Below are positions 24,038 to 36,774 of a DNA stretch of 64,000 nt, one piece after another (the first letter of the stretch is position 1; each line of letters opens with the position of its first letter). This DNA is from Colias croceus (taxonomy: Eukaryota; Arthropoda; Insecta; Lepidoptera; Pieridae). A program made the translations under genes and the position numbers. Location: the NCBI RefSeq assembly GCF_905220415.1, contig NC_059541.1:8072501-8136500 (forward strand). Direction: 5' to 3'. The notes under the pieces were generated by a model, which worked only from the letters and a program-made list of their open reading frames with translations, did not search any database and was not told where the DNA came from.

Positions 24038-27000
24038 TTACATATGGACAACTTTCGGAGTGCTCTTCCCTCGAAGCCAATTAAGTAGAACGGTAGGTGT
24101 GCTTTGTGAATCCCGAGCTGAAAAAGAAACAACACAATTATAATAATGTTAGAGGGGCTGGTTGTTTGTATGTAATAAGAATGTACTGCAATTCTACACA
24201 ACTACCTAATTGATGCAATCAATAGTAAACAAATTGCATCCAGTCACAAAGACTATTAACAAAGTGAGGGTAGTTACCTCGAATACGATATAAATCGATA
24301 TAAAAATTGACACAGAAAATGCTGTGTACATTTTTTATTTAATTGTGAAAAATTTATTACTCAGTACTTATGTGTACTGTCTGCCACATTCTGGTAATGT
24401 GGTAATGTTTTTTTACTATCAGAAGCGTAATAAAAAGTAATATTTTGAAAATGTCACTGCGCGTCTCGTAACTCATAGAACTACGAAAATCCAAAGCAAA
24501 TTGCTTTGTCCTTTGCCTGAAGGTTGCCTGGCAGAGATGGCTTTGAGCCATAAGGCCATAATTTGTACATCTTAAGTAGTTCTGTTTTATGTACTTTTAT
24601 TTTAATATGTAGTACAATAAAGAGTAAATAAATAAATAAATTACAAAGCGTACGCAATTGTAATCGATAGAACTATAATAATCGTCGACTCACATAGCGT
24701 ATGGTGCGCCTGGTTGAGCTGCTCCACGGCCTCGGGCGGCAGGTTGGCCACGTCCCGGCTCAGCAGGCGCATGCCGAGCTGCCGCTGCTCGCTGTCGTGC
24801 CGCAGCCGCACGTCGCGGCTGTGCTTCACGCTGCGCAGCTCTGATAGCCTGGTACCGTGGGACGACGTTTAGTACACTAATATTATGGACCGCTTAAAGC
24901 ATTTGAGACCGACGGCTTGAAGCCGCGACCGCGCGGTGAACTATGGACATTCATTCGCTGCCGTACACGGACTGCTCGAACCATCGCGACCGCTTCAAGC
25001 CGTTAACTGCGCGGTTTGTAGCGACAGCTCGAGCAGTCAACGACCAACAGCTCGAGCAGTCCACGACCAACAGCTCGAGCAGTTCGTGTACGTCGCTCAG
25101 CCGTTAACTGCTCGAGCCGCCCGTGTACGGCCGCTCTATAACCGTTGACTGACTGGCTTTGTTGGTACCAGAGGTAGCCAGAGGGGTTCGATTCCCACCC
25201 GGGGCAAATATTTGTGTGATGAACATAGATGTTTGCTCTGTGTCTGGGTGTTGATTATCTATAATATGAGTATTTATGTATTTAAAATTATATATGTATG
25301 TATGTTTATCAGCCATCTGGTTTCCATAACACAAGCGATAGCTTAGTATGGGATCAGATCGTGCCGTGTGTGAAAATTGTCCAGAAATATTTACTTTATT
25401 TTACAAACAAAGATTCCGACCAATTGAGAACCTCCTCCTTTTTTTAAGTCGGTAAAGTCTCATTGGAATGGATGGAAATTGGCACGGATATAAATTAAGT
25501 ATGGAAGCCCACTTTTGTCTAGCTACTTTTGGATGGACAACGGGCTCTCTGTCTAGTAGTGTTAGTACTTGTAGGACATTAGAAATATGTTATAAATGAA
25601 ATGACGTAAATTTATAGTAATATATATACATTAAGAATAAAGTTAAAAGAATAAAGGAAAAAAAGATTTCTTTAGTTTAGATTATGAATAAAATTTACCT
25701 TGTACGAAGTTTCATACATAAATATAATTTATCAAAAGATGAAGTCAATTTAAACGATGTGCATTTAAAAAATAAATGAAAAGAAATTAACTCACTTAGC
25801 TTGTAGTTTAGGTTTTTCTCCATCCATTTCGCTTATGCTGCTACTTCTCGACGAATGTGCACGGTGAGTATCCACAAAGTGGGATTCCTTTTCTATACTG
25901 AAGCTTGGAAGCTCGGATACTGTGTCTTGACTTGAGCTAGTAGATACGTCGAGCCCAACAGACCCGTATCGCGCCTTCAACTCTTCATAAGAACGTAAAC
26001 TATCTGACAGTCGAAGTTGTAGAGTATCCCTCTCTTCTAACAATTGTGTCAATTCCATGGTAAGTTCCTCGCAGCGAACGTCCCTTTGATGAAGCATGTA
26101 TAACGCCAAATCTAATTCAGCTCTAGGGACGGCATCGAGCAATTCTTTATTAAGTGTACTTTCTGACACGTTACCGGTATGTTCTTTAGTACCAGAAGCG
26201 AATGTAACGTGCTTCTCAATTTTGTTACTGGCTGATCTCAAAGCGTTCTTCATACTCTCAATTTCATCTTTTAGAGTTACTATCTCTATTTCTTGGCTTT
26301 CTAAAACTAATTGTGTTTCAGCTGCTTTATTTGCATATTCTTCTAAAATTTTATTCAAATCATTTATTTGCTTGTTAAGATTGGTACATTCCACGATTTT
26401 CGCATTCAATGCTTCCGCTATCATTCCTTTTTCTTCTTCTAATCCTTGGCGCATCTTTTCATAGTGTTCATCATTTTCATGCATTTTCAACCTAAGTACT
26501 GCTAATTCGGACTCTTTTTCATAAGTCAAATCTTCAACTTTCTTTTCATATTCTATTAACTGTTTCCTAACATTTTCAAATTCCGTGTTCCTATCTAAGA
26601 GCGTAATTGTAAAATCATGCGTTTTCTGGAATATTTCACTTTCTTTTTGTTTAATTTGTTTATTTAAATCAGATATTTTTGACTCATATTCTCTATTAAT
26701 TTCATCAATGCGTTGGTTCAAGCTGTCATTAACAGTTTTCGTGGCGACTAGTTCAAGATTCAATGCATCAGTAGATTCCTGCTGCTCGGATCGCTTTTGC
26801 ATTTCACCTCTTAATTCCTTAATGGTTTTTTCATATTCTTCCTGTTGAACAAGAATTTTATTCTCATTCATTAATTTTTCATCTTCCATCTCTGACCGTA
26901 ACATTTCAAGTTGATGCATGACATCTGTATATTTATCATGCAGTGAATTGAGTTGATCTTCCTTTTCCTGTAATTTATTTTGTAAAGATGATACTTGCTC

Positions 27001-30000
27001 AATAATTACAATTTTATTAGTTTCCTCTTGGGTAGATGATTGCACATAATCAAGAAGTTGTTGATATTTACTCTCTGAAGCATTTAACTGTGATCTTAGA
27101 TCTTGTTCAATTTGTTGGAAATCATTTTCTCTTTGCGCTAAGTGTTGTTTCCATAATTCAGCGATTTCAAAGCCACGCTGGTCCATGGCGCTTGATATTG
27201 ACGACCTTAACTCAGTAACTGTTGACAATAATTCATCATTTTCTGAATTTAATTGTTGTAATTTTGATTCAAGCTCATTTATTTTCTCCTGTGCTTTTTC
27301 CGCATTCTGCAGAAGCGTTCTGTTTTCAAGTTCTAAATCTTGCATTATTTTACTAGCGTTATCAACCTTTTGTTTTAAAATCTCACATTCAGACTGAACT
27401 TTTTCATAACTTTCTGTTAATGTTTTCATATCTTCAATCTGAGCCGCGGCAAGTTGGCTTTGTTGTAATTGCATGTTTACATTTTCAAGATCAGATTTAA
27501 GTATTTGAATTTGATTAATAGCATCATCTCTTTCAACTCGAAGTAATTGCATTTTGTCTAATAAAGCTGAATTTTCCTCAAATAACTCTTTGCTCTTATT
27601 TTCTAGTGATTTGTATTTTATATTTTCTTGTCTACTTTTTTCTGTTAATTCATTATTTTGTAATTCTAAGGCCGATAGTCCTGTTTGCAGTTCTGAACAA
27701 TTGGTGCTTAATTCTTTATTTTTTAATTTCAAATCTTCTATTTCAGCCTTATTTACTTCATTGACTGCTAATGACATACATTTTTCATTTAGATTTGCTA
27801 CTTCACTCTTTAATGTTAAGATTTCTTCTGTGAGTTCTTTGTTTGTTTGCGATATATTATCAACGATAGACTGCAATTCTTCATTTTCTTTTTCAAGTTT
27901 TGTAACTTCTTCTTCAAACTGAGTTTCATTTTTAGTTAACACTGTTGATGGTGGAGTCACAATATTATCCTGGCTTTCGACACATTGTTTTTGAGAGGAT
28001 AATTTATCATTTGCTTGTTTAAAATTGTATTTCCACAGTTCTACTTCGTTGTCCATTTTTTCTTTCATTTCTATTAACCTTTCATTTGCATTTTTAAAAA
28101 CTTCATTCTGTTTGGTTAGAACTTCTTTTTCTTTTTTCTCCTTACAAAGAGCGTCGTTGAGCTCTTGAACTTTTTTCTCTAGAATATTCATGTTATTAGC
28201 TAATTCACTTTCGATAGCCATATCTAATAATGACGAATTTGATATTTGCTTAGACAATTTTAATTCGTTGGCTAGCATATCGTTAGCAGCCTTGAGTTCT
28301 TTTAATTTTTTAATGGCTTTTAATAATTTCGCATTTGATGCATCTAATTCTTTCTTTAATCGTTCGTTTGTTTCTTTTAAGCTTTGTATTTCTTGATTTA
28401 GTTTTGAAGTTCCAGGTGTGACATCATAGGAATCGGCATTTTCTTCCAACCCCCAACCTTCTTCTGAATTGAATGGATCTTCATCTTTAATTTCATCATC
28501 TTTTTGGAAACACACATACGTTTTTTTAGGTACAATAAGAGGTTCTATGGATCCTTCCGAAAATTGTGTAATATTTGATGGCTTTTCGCTATGTTTTAAT
28601 TCTTTTTTAACAATTATTTCTGCTTGTTTATTGGATATATCAGCATCTGAAAGTATTTGCGATTGTAAGGAGGATATATCTGTAGCCGATTTTTGTTCAT
28701 CGCTCATTTCTTCTATAGTAGAAGAAATAGTCATTCCTTCTGTTTTTGGTATGTTCATCTCAAATACAACTTTTTTCTTTTCCATTAATTGTTTGATCTG
28801 ATCTTCCTTCTGGTATAATAAGTTAGCGAGTTCCTGATTATCGCATTTTAATTTTGCATTTTCTGTCGTTAATTCATCAAGAGGGTATGAAGATTGTGCA
28901 AGTTTTGATGATAACTCCGTAATTTTTTGTTCTAATGAACTTTTTAGGGTATTATGTTGTGCTTGTAAATTCTGTAATTTATTTTGGTATTCGGTTAATT
29001 GTGCATTTTTGTTATTTAAAGCAGCATTTAACTTATTGATTTCCGCTACATATTGCTCTGTATAATCTGGCATAGCAGGATTATCTGTTTTGGATGTTTC
29101 AGCAAGCTTGATATTTTGAGAAGTTAATTCTTCCAAGTTGATATGAAGATTTGCTATTGTTGTTTTATAGCCTTGGTTTTCATATTCTAGTTTGGATAGA
29201 TGCTCATTCAACTTTTCAAGTTTCTCACTAAGCAATTTCTTTTCTTTAATAGCCTCTTCAATTTGAGTATTAAATTCAGTTTCAATTTCATCAATTTCAA
29301 CTTTTCTTTGTGCTAGAAGACTATTATGTTCATTAGTTATTTTTTTCAGGTTATTTTCAAGGCTCTCAATTTTTGCATGATAAGACATATTTTCAGTTTC
29401 CAAAATTTCAGTTTTTGCCGCTTTGCTCTCAATGGCTTTGCAATGAACTTGTAAGTCTGAATATGATTTTTGTACGTTCTGTAGCTCTTCATTGAGATAT
29501 TGAACTTTATACTGTAACTCTTTGTTATCGTTTTCTATTTCATGGACTTGTTTCTCAAGAACCCTATCATGATCCATCAACACAGCTAAACGGGTTATTA
29601 GCTCATCCTCCTGAGTTGTATATTCAGAATATGATTTTCTCTTTTCTTGTAATTGTGTATCAAGCTGATCAGCTTTTCTTTCTAGTGATTGACGTCTATT
29701 TTCCATTTCAGAAATACTTTCTTCAAGTCTACAAATACGATTTTTGTACTTTTCCATTTCAATCTGTAAGTTTTCAATATACATGTCTCGTTCTTGAATT
29801 TTAGCTTCGTGTCCAAATTGCATCTGATTTAAACTTTGTTCCCCATTTTGTAATTGATTCATCAAATCAGAAATTTGTGATTGTTTTTGGTTTATATCTG
29901 CTTCTAAACAAGAAATCTTTGTCAAAAGATTGGTATTATTCTTTTGTTCCAATTCGTATTCAACCAATTTATTATTTAAGCTCTCTAAATTAGATTTAAC

Positions 30001-33000
30001 ATTAGCATTTTCTTCGTGAGCTATATACAAGTCTTTATTTAAGAAGTCTATTCTTTCATTTAACTTTATTATTTCATGTTGAGCTTCTTCATATCTATAT
30101 TGTAAGGATGTAATTTCACTTTGAATCTCCTGATTTTTCTTATCAAGTAGATTTTTCTCTGCTTGACGGTTGTTAAGTTCCTCGTTAGCATATTTAATTT
30201 TTTCCTGTAATGCAGGTATGGTTTCAACTTGTATCATTGCTTGTTCATATTGTTCCATTTTTATTTCATACTGCTTCTGTAATTCACTAAATTGATGTTC
30301 TAACTCAGTGTACATTGAGGATTTTTTCTTAATACTCAAAGCAAACTTTTTCAATTTTTCCATCAATTCTTTGTTTTTACTTTCTAATGCTGCAAACTGA
30401 TCACTTTGAGAACTTTGGTCTAGATTTATGGAATCAAGCTTTTGTTTGACTTGTTCATATTGCTTTGAAGTTTCTTCTATGGCGAGGTCTTTTTGTTGTA
30501 TTGCGGTTCTTAATTTTTCATTTTCAATTGATTCTTTTCTTAATTGTAATTTAATTTCGTGTATTTCTTCATCACGTTCTTTAGATTGTGTCATAATTTC
30601 TAAATATTCTGCTTTTTGTTTTTGTTGTTGCAATTGTAACTCTTCTAGTAATTTTTGTTTTTCATTTAAGGTCTGTTTTAAGTTTGTTAGGTCAGTTTCC
30701 AGTATATTGTTCTTATTTTCTAATTTAGATTTTAAGGATGATAACTGGGCTTTTTCCTCTTCAAACATTCTAAGTTTTTCTTCGCAATCAGCAAGTGCAT
30801 TTTGATAAAGAGCTATTTGTTTATTTAAAGATTTTATCAATTCACTGTTTTGATCTTTAGCTTTTTCGTCTTCTAAGCTTTCTATTCTAGATTTTAATTT
30901 CTGAGATAAGTCATTTAATTTGGTGATTTGATTTATATATTCATTGATTTCTTTGTCTTTTTGCTGCAACGAATTACCATAATTAAATACCTGCTTTTCA
31001 TATTCTCTTAACATTTGTTCCAGATTTTGAATATTTGCATCGCGGCTTGTAATGGCAGCGCTATATTCTCTTTGAATTTTTTGTATTTCTTGATGCAAGG
31101 ACTCAATTGTATCTTTAAGTTGCAATTGTTGTTGCTCAGATGCACCATTTGTCACAGTATCCAGTTCTAACTTAAGGTTTTTGTTTTCTTCGGTCAATTG
31201 CTTTATTTTGTTTTCATAATCCATATTACTTTTCAATAAATCTGAATGCTTCTGGTGTTGTTCCTCAAGGGAGAGAATTTTCATTTGACAATCTGCTATT
31301 TCATCTTCTCTTTCTTTAATTACGTTTTTCAATTTTAATATCTCTTTAGTTAACTGTTTCACAGATTTTGTACCTTTTGCTCCTTTGTCACTAGCTGCCT
31401 TGTCATCGTGATGAATTTCAGCCAGAGGGCTATCAACGGAATCTTCAGTTGTCAAAGGTTTTGTAGTTTCGGCTGTTTCTTTAATTATTTCGATTCTTTC
31501 GCGCTTTAATTCTTCAATTTGGGAATTCAATTCCTCATTTAGCATTTGAATTTCAGATTTTTCATTGTTTAAAATTGAAATGGTTTGTTTTAATTCTTGA
31601 CATTCAAATTCGAAGTCCTCTATTTGTTTGTGTAATGAGTTATTTTCTGTACAAATTGTATTCATTTTTTCCATGACTTCCTGTCTCTCTTGAGTAAATA
31701 ATTCAATTTTATTTTTTAATTCGGCACTTTCTTGAAGAACACTATCGATAGTTATATTTTGTCTAGAACTCAAGTCATCTTGGCTCTCAGAATTATTATC
31801 ATCCAATTTGTCTCTATCAATTCCCTTATTATATTCTTCTATTTCTAACTTCTCTTGAGTTGTAAGAGAGTCAACTATTTCTATTGATTCTGCCGAACTT
31901 ACTTTTTCAGCACTAAGTTTTTCTAGTTTATCAGTTAATTCCATGTTCTCCTGTATGTAATTTTCTAATTTTTGCAATAATTCTTCTTTTTCACTTTGAA
32001 GCAATTTGATATTTCCTTCTAGCTGTTCTTTATCCAGTTTTATATTTTCTATTACCAATTCTAGCTCTTTTTTATTGGCAGTAAGTTCATCGATTTGTTC
32101 TTCTAATTGTACTGATTTAATTTCTGAACAAACTTGCTCATTTTGAAGTTGTGATATATCTGCTAATTTATCTTCCATTTCTGCATTCTTTTGTTGCAAT
32201 AGATGCAATTCTGAAAAATAAGATTAAGTTTGTATTGTGAACATAAAAAAATGTACACAAATTGAATTTGCAAGAATGAAGATACAGTCACAAGATGAAC
32301 ATTCAAAAATCATAATTATAAGAACATCTTACGATGTTTTCAGATATTTATATTGAGCTAGGTTTACATTTTTGCGGGACCATTACTGGATGACTGCAAC
32401 TGGATGATCCAATCATCAAAAAACCTTTGCAAGGATTTAAAAGCTTAAAACTAAGTGGACACTTCATTTTATAAAAATAATTATAATTCAATATCTGCAA
32501 GCCAGTACCTTGAACCAGGTCGAATTTTTGTGTTTCTAGCAAACTTATGGATTTCAATCTAGTTTCTGCTAAGTTCTCCATTTCAACCATTTTCTTATAC
32601 ACCTCAGTATCTGTTACTGTAAAGAAGAAATTACACAATTTATAATACAATATACACCATTTCCAAAAACATAAACAATCACATTATAAATATGGATTAC
32701 TTCAGATATTACTTACATCTTCCACTGTCATAATCTACGAGATGTAATTGTAGATTACCTTTCTCTTCTTCTAGTTCTGCTACCTTTTGCGATAATTGAT
32801 GTATTTCTTCATTGAGGCGCAGGATTTCAGCATTTGTGTCAGATACCTTACTAAAGTTCTCAATAGTTTTCTGCATTTGTTTTAATTTTAATTTCGAATT
32901 TGATTTCACCTTAATCATATTTTTGTTTGCAGCATCAATTTCTTCATTTAATGATGCAATTTGCTCTTGAGCTAATTTTAATTTTTCTTCCAGGTCTTTA

Positions 33001-35846
33001 ACATCTTGTTGCCCACTAGAAGTTTCAGATGTTGGGTAAGTCTCATCTTCTTTAATTTTCTCCGTACTTATTTCTACATCTACTTTTTCAACAGTTTTTG
33101 AAATAATTTGTGATTTAAGTTCATTTATAATATCATCCTTCTGTTTGTTATCAGCTTGTAAATTTATTATAACAGCTTCTTTTTGTGATATAGCATATTC
33201 CTTTTCTAAAATATCTTTATTAAGAGCTTGTAAAATTATTTCTGTCTTTCCAGCATCTGCTTTTCCTGTCTTCTTCTCGGGTTCTTGATTAAGGGATTCT
33301 GCTGAAAGCTTGCTCCAAGGGGATTTCAATTTAGCAGATGTATTTCTACCACCTTTGCGTGTTGGCAGGGGGCTGCCCTTCTTGCTAGGTGAGCTTGCTG
33401 TGGTACTTGGTTTGGGGTCAAGATTTACTGAAGTGAGCTGATTTTCAAGTTCCTTATTAGTTTGTCGTATTTGATAATTAATTTGCTCTAATAGCTCAAT
33501 TTTTTTAGTTAATTCTTCCATATCTGCAATTTCCTTGGAACCTTTCTCTTCTACCTGCTGTGGCTCAGTTTCAAGTATGGATTCTTGTGTTTTTGCTAGT
33601 TTGGATATCTGTTCTTGTAGTTCTTTAATTTCTTGATTTTTTAATTCAAGTTCTTCAATAAGCTTGGAATGAGCTATACTTATTTCAAATCGAGAATTTT
33701 CAAGTATAGTATTTGCCTCACTGAGACTTTTAATTTTTTCATTTTTCTCTTCAATTTCTGATAGTAGCTTAAGCTTTTCTTCCTTCCATTCAGACTCCAT
33801 AGTTACAAAATTTTGTTGCATTTTAGACATTTGCTCTTTGGTGTCTTCTAGTAAATGTAAAGTATCCTTTTCTAATACATGAAAATAAAGAAGTTAGATT
33901 AATAATGGAAATAATTTCCACTAAGGACTATCCATCTTTATGGAAATAGAATATTTAAGAAATAAGTTTTTTTTTTACCTTTTTTAGTTAAACTGTCAGA
34001 TATAAGAGTTGTGGCTTTATTTTTTGCTTCTATTATTTGGTCTTTTTCATTAATTTTTTCTTGTAAGTCCAAAATGGTGGTCTCCATTGCCCTTAACTTT
34101 ACTTGCATGACACTTAATGCATTTTCTTTATCTTTCACAATAGTCATTAAATTGGACACCTCACTGGGATCAGAACTCTGGAAAAATACGAAACTATAAT
34201 TTGACCTGTTTACTACAAAAAGGCATTAATACAAATATGAGCTTTAAGAGGGTTAAGTTAATTACCTTGCTTAATTCTGTACTTTCCAGTGCCAGTTCCT
34301 TTTTCTTAACAACAATTGGATTCCTTGGTCTTTTACTTATTTCCTTATATTGTTTTATTCTTTCCATTAAAATTTCCTTTTGCTTCAAAGTGTTTGCTAA
34401 ACTTTCACTAATACCTGGAACTGAGTATTGATGTTGACATGAATATCAATTTCAATTTTTTCACTAAATAAAACACTACATAGTATAGTAGTTAGTACTA
34501 GTTACCTCAAGCTGTTGTATCTATTTATATATTTAAATCTATGTAATGGATTGCAAGTTGCAGGTTGTTATAAAGATAGCGTAGTTGTTAAAAAGATAGA
34601 TATCATTAATAATTAGTAATTACACCCATGCAATGCGGGACTAGTTAGAGTTAGTGATATTTATACAATCAATACTTTAATTGTTTTTTGTTGACATAAC
34701 AAGTACATGCTGAGTATAAAATGAAATAGGATAATGATTTAATACATGAATATTTGCATTATGAATATAGCATTGAGCAGCATATACATCTTCCACTTTC
34801 AAGGAAAAATAGCCAAGAAGTTTTAATGCATTTAACATAATATAGTTGATATTATAAGACTAGTACTGAGTCTTTTTTAAAGAAAAGTTTCAATTGTTAA
34901 TTCCCAAATTGAACAAGGATTAAATTTAAGTTATTGGATTATGATGCAAAGCATATGTACAGATCAATGTTAGAACAGTATATTATACATAACCTATAAT
35001 ATATCTGAGGTCATATTACAATGACAATAAGCTGTACACTCATTTTATTATTTATATGACCCAGTTTTTTATGAGAACAACAGAAAAAAACAATTTAAGC
35101 ATATTCGGAAATTTCAATGGATTATCCTGAACATTATTAACATTAATAAATTGAATATATAAATATATATTAAATTATATATATAAATATATAATTTAAT
35201 ATTACTTACTGTTCAGTGCATCTTGGACTGATAAAGTTGTGGATGTGTCAGTAGCTACTGAATAACCTGTTTTCTCACTCACGGCGGTTGCCATCTCTGA
35301 TTGTGTGTCTGTAGTATCATCCTCTGAAAATAATTGTAATAAAAATAATTAAAAACAATTGATATACTTGTATTACAAGTATCATTTAAACTGAAACTTA
35401 CCAAATGGCCGACCCAATAATTCTGCTGTAGCTTTACGATGCTCTTTAATCTTTTTAGATACAAGTGCAGCATTTTCCAAGCACTTCTGAGCTCTTTCAA
35501 ATTTAATTTGCCTCTCTGCTGTTGTTGAAAGCTATAAAAAGCGATAAAACGGATTTATGTATTAAGTATCTTACATTTCACATACTAAACTCAAGAGGTA
35601 TGCAATGCAATCCATGGTAATAAACGGCATAAATTGGAGACATATGTCATTAGAATTGTTAATTTTTCACTGTGTCGTACTTTACTCAATAATTGTATTA
35701 TAATATTAGCAATGTTTTACCTTAGTGGTTGCTGTGCTACTTCTACCCGTCACACTAGCAACATCACCTTTAGATACTGCTAAATTGGAATCGACTTCGA
35801 CTTGATCCTTTTCAAGAGGACTATTGATGTTTTTATTTTCGGACAT
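24038..35846 (-). CDS. Giant coiled-coil, golgin-like protein (possible lava lamp)
   Basis: Ten coding exons in gene order: 35721-35846, 35402-35531, 35210-35323, 34266-34420, 33979-34177, 32717-33871, 32509-32616, 25796-32210, 24694-24848, 24038-24117. Every junction is GT-AG and phase-consistent; total 8,637 nt, 2,878 aa. The protein starts MSENKNINSPLEKDQ and is almost wholly heptad-rich coiled coil (Glu/Lys/Gln/Leu), with one 6.4-kb exon coding three quarters of it. Breaks in the coil include a Ser/Pro/Lys basic patch near residue 370 (SPSKKGSPLPTRKGG) and an acidic Trp-containing patch (DPFNSEEGWGLEENADS). It ends with RDVANLPPEAVEQLNQAHH and then TVLLNWLRGKSTPKVVHM. No motor, GRIP, or kinase domain is seen. 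Size and composition fit a Golgi tether; insect lava lamp (about 2,780 aa in Drosophila) is the best guess, but identity is uncertain because coiled coils are low in information. Confidence 0.88.
24905..25145. repeat. GC-rich tandem repeat cluster in penultimate intron of coiled-coil gene
   Basis: At least two exact-length 23-bp units starting CAGCTCGAGCAGTC lie at 25025-25047 and 25048-25070, with a third partial unit from 25071. The flanks carry related words in both orientations (GCTTGAAGCCGCGACC near 24915; CGCTTCAAGCCGTTAAC near 24991 and 25100). The block is rich in the palindrome GCTCGAGC. It abuts the SINE that follows and is unlike neighbouring AT-rich intron sequence. Confidence 0.7.
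25165..25400 (+). mobile_element. tRNA-derived SINE
   Basis: The head contains GGGGTTCGATTCCCACCC (about 25185-25202), a match to the RNA polymerase III B-box (GGTTCGATTCC). The body has TGATGAACATAGATGTTTGC and GGTTTCCATAACACAAGC, words common in lepidopteran SINE copies. The 5' A-box part is weak, so the copy is probably 5'-truncated. It is followed at about 25410-25455 by GAGAACCTCCTCC and AAGTCGGT, another common repeat word. Confidence 0.7.
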
Positions 35847-36340
35847 CGTTGTTTATGTGATGACAACATGAATACAACAACGAAGAGATACACTGAGCAC
35901 AATCACAACTGATCAGGAATACGGCTGTTAAATTAAACACAATGTAGAGAATGTTAAAAATACTAAATCAAAATATTTAGCCACCACTTAGCACTCAATC
36001 ACTTGCCATTTTTTGATCCACGTCAGCACAGATACAGAACAGCTGTTAAATGCAGATAAAAAATGTATAAAATAATGTAAATTAATTGATTACATTATTC
36101 GCACATCATTTGTATTTTGTATACAAATCCAAGGATATTTTTAGCTACAAATTTGTACTTTTTCATATGTCTCCTCTACACTACTCGCGAAGTTGAACGA
36201 GGTTAGACGAATAGAATAATAGAGAGGCAGTTCGGCTTACTTCAGCTTACTTCGTCCAACTTTACCTCGCCTCGGCCGACTTCCATTAATTCAACATTAA
36301 TTGTTGTCGGTTTTTGCGCCCGAGTCAAAAGGCTCGACTC

Positions 36341-36391
36341 GTAGTGCGTTTTGAATTATATGAACGTATCGTATAATTCAGAACGCACTAC
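36341..36391. repeat. 20-bp inverted repeat in the divergent promoter
   Basis: Arms GTAGTGCGTTTTGAATTATA (36341-36360) and its near reverse complement at 36372-36391 differ at one of 20 positions, with an 11-nt loop. Could be a small foldback element end or a cis-regulatory structure. Confidence 0.7.
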
Positions 36392-36524
36392 GACACACTA
36401 CACTACTAATTTTCCGATTTTCAAAAATTTTAACTCAAAAACTAAAAGTTTCCTCGGTGTGAAATTTCAGATTTAGGTTCCAACTTCCATAGGACACCAT
36501 AAAAAAATTTACGACTTTCAACTC

Positions 36525-36592
36525 CACGCCCTATAATGTACAGTTTAGCCGCATGCTTTACCGCGGCAGTCCCCGAGTGCCACACGCCTTTT
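36525..36592 (+). repeat. Partial copy of GTCCCCGAGTGCCACA repeat
   Basis: Shares CAGTCCCCGAGTGCCACA with copies in the phosphorylase kinase gene at 41233-41390 and 50093-50275, all in the same orientation. Only the 3' part is present. Confidence 0.6.
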
Positions 36593-36774
36593 TTGTTCAC
36601 ACATTTTTCATCTACTTCTTCGTTTGGTAATTATCTATATAATCTGTGTGGGAATAATCAAATTTTTGACATTTGACAAGCTGTCAGGAATTTTTAAAGC
36701 TAAAATTTTGGGGTTTGCAAGTTGGGTTATTTGCAAATTATTATTGTTACATGACACTTTTTACACATAAATAA

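Larger units (their letters stand above)
35847..36774. promoter_or_regulatory. Divergent (bidirectional) promoter interval
   Basis: 928 bp separate the start codons of the minus-strand coiled-coil gene (35846) and the plus-strand mRpL28 (36775), so both promoters must lie here. It contains a 20-bp hairpin (36341-36391) and a repeat fragment (about 36525-36592) that also occurs in the phosphorylase kinase introns. No TATA box can be assigned with confidence. Confidence 0.55.

Noticed and set aside
25185..25202. GGTTCGATTCCCACCC as part of a tRNA gene
   Set aside because: Only the B-box is present; there is no acceptor stem, A-box or anticodon arm, and the following words are those of a SINE.
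26096..30805. Many plus-strand open frames of 60-125 codons opposite the coiled-coil gene
   Set aside because: They are antisense shadows of the low-complexity 6.4-kb exon (rich in Ser, Phe, Cys and Leu as expected from the complement of Glu/Lys/Gln codons) with no domains.
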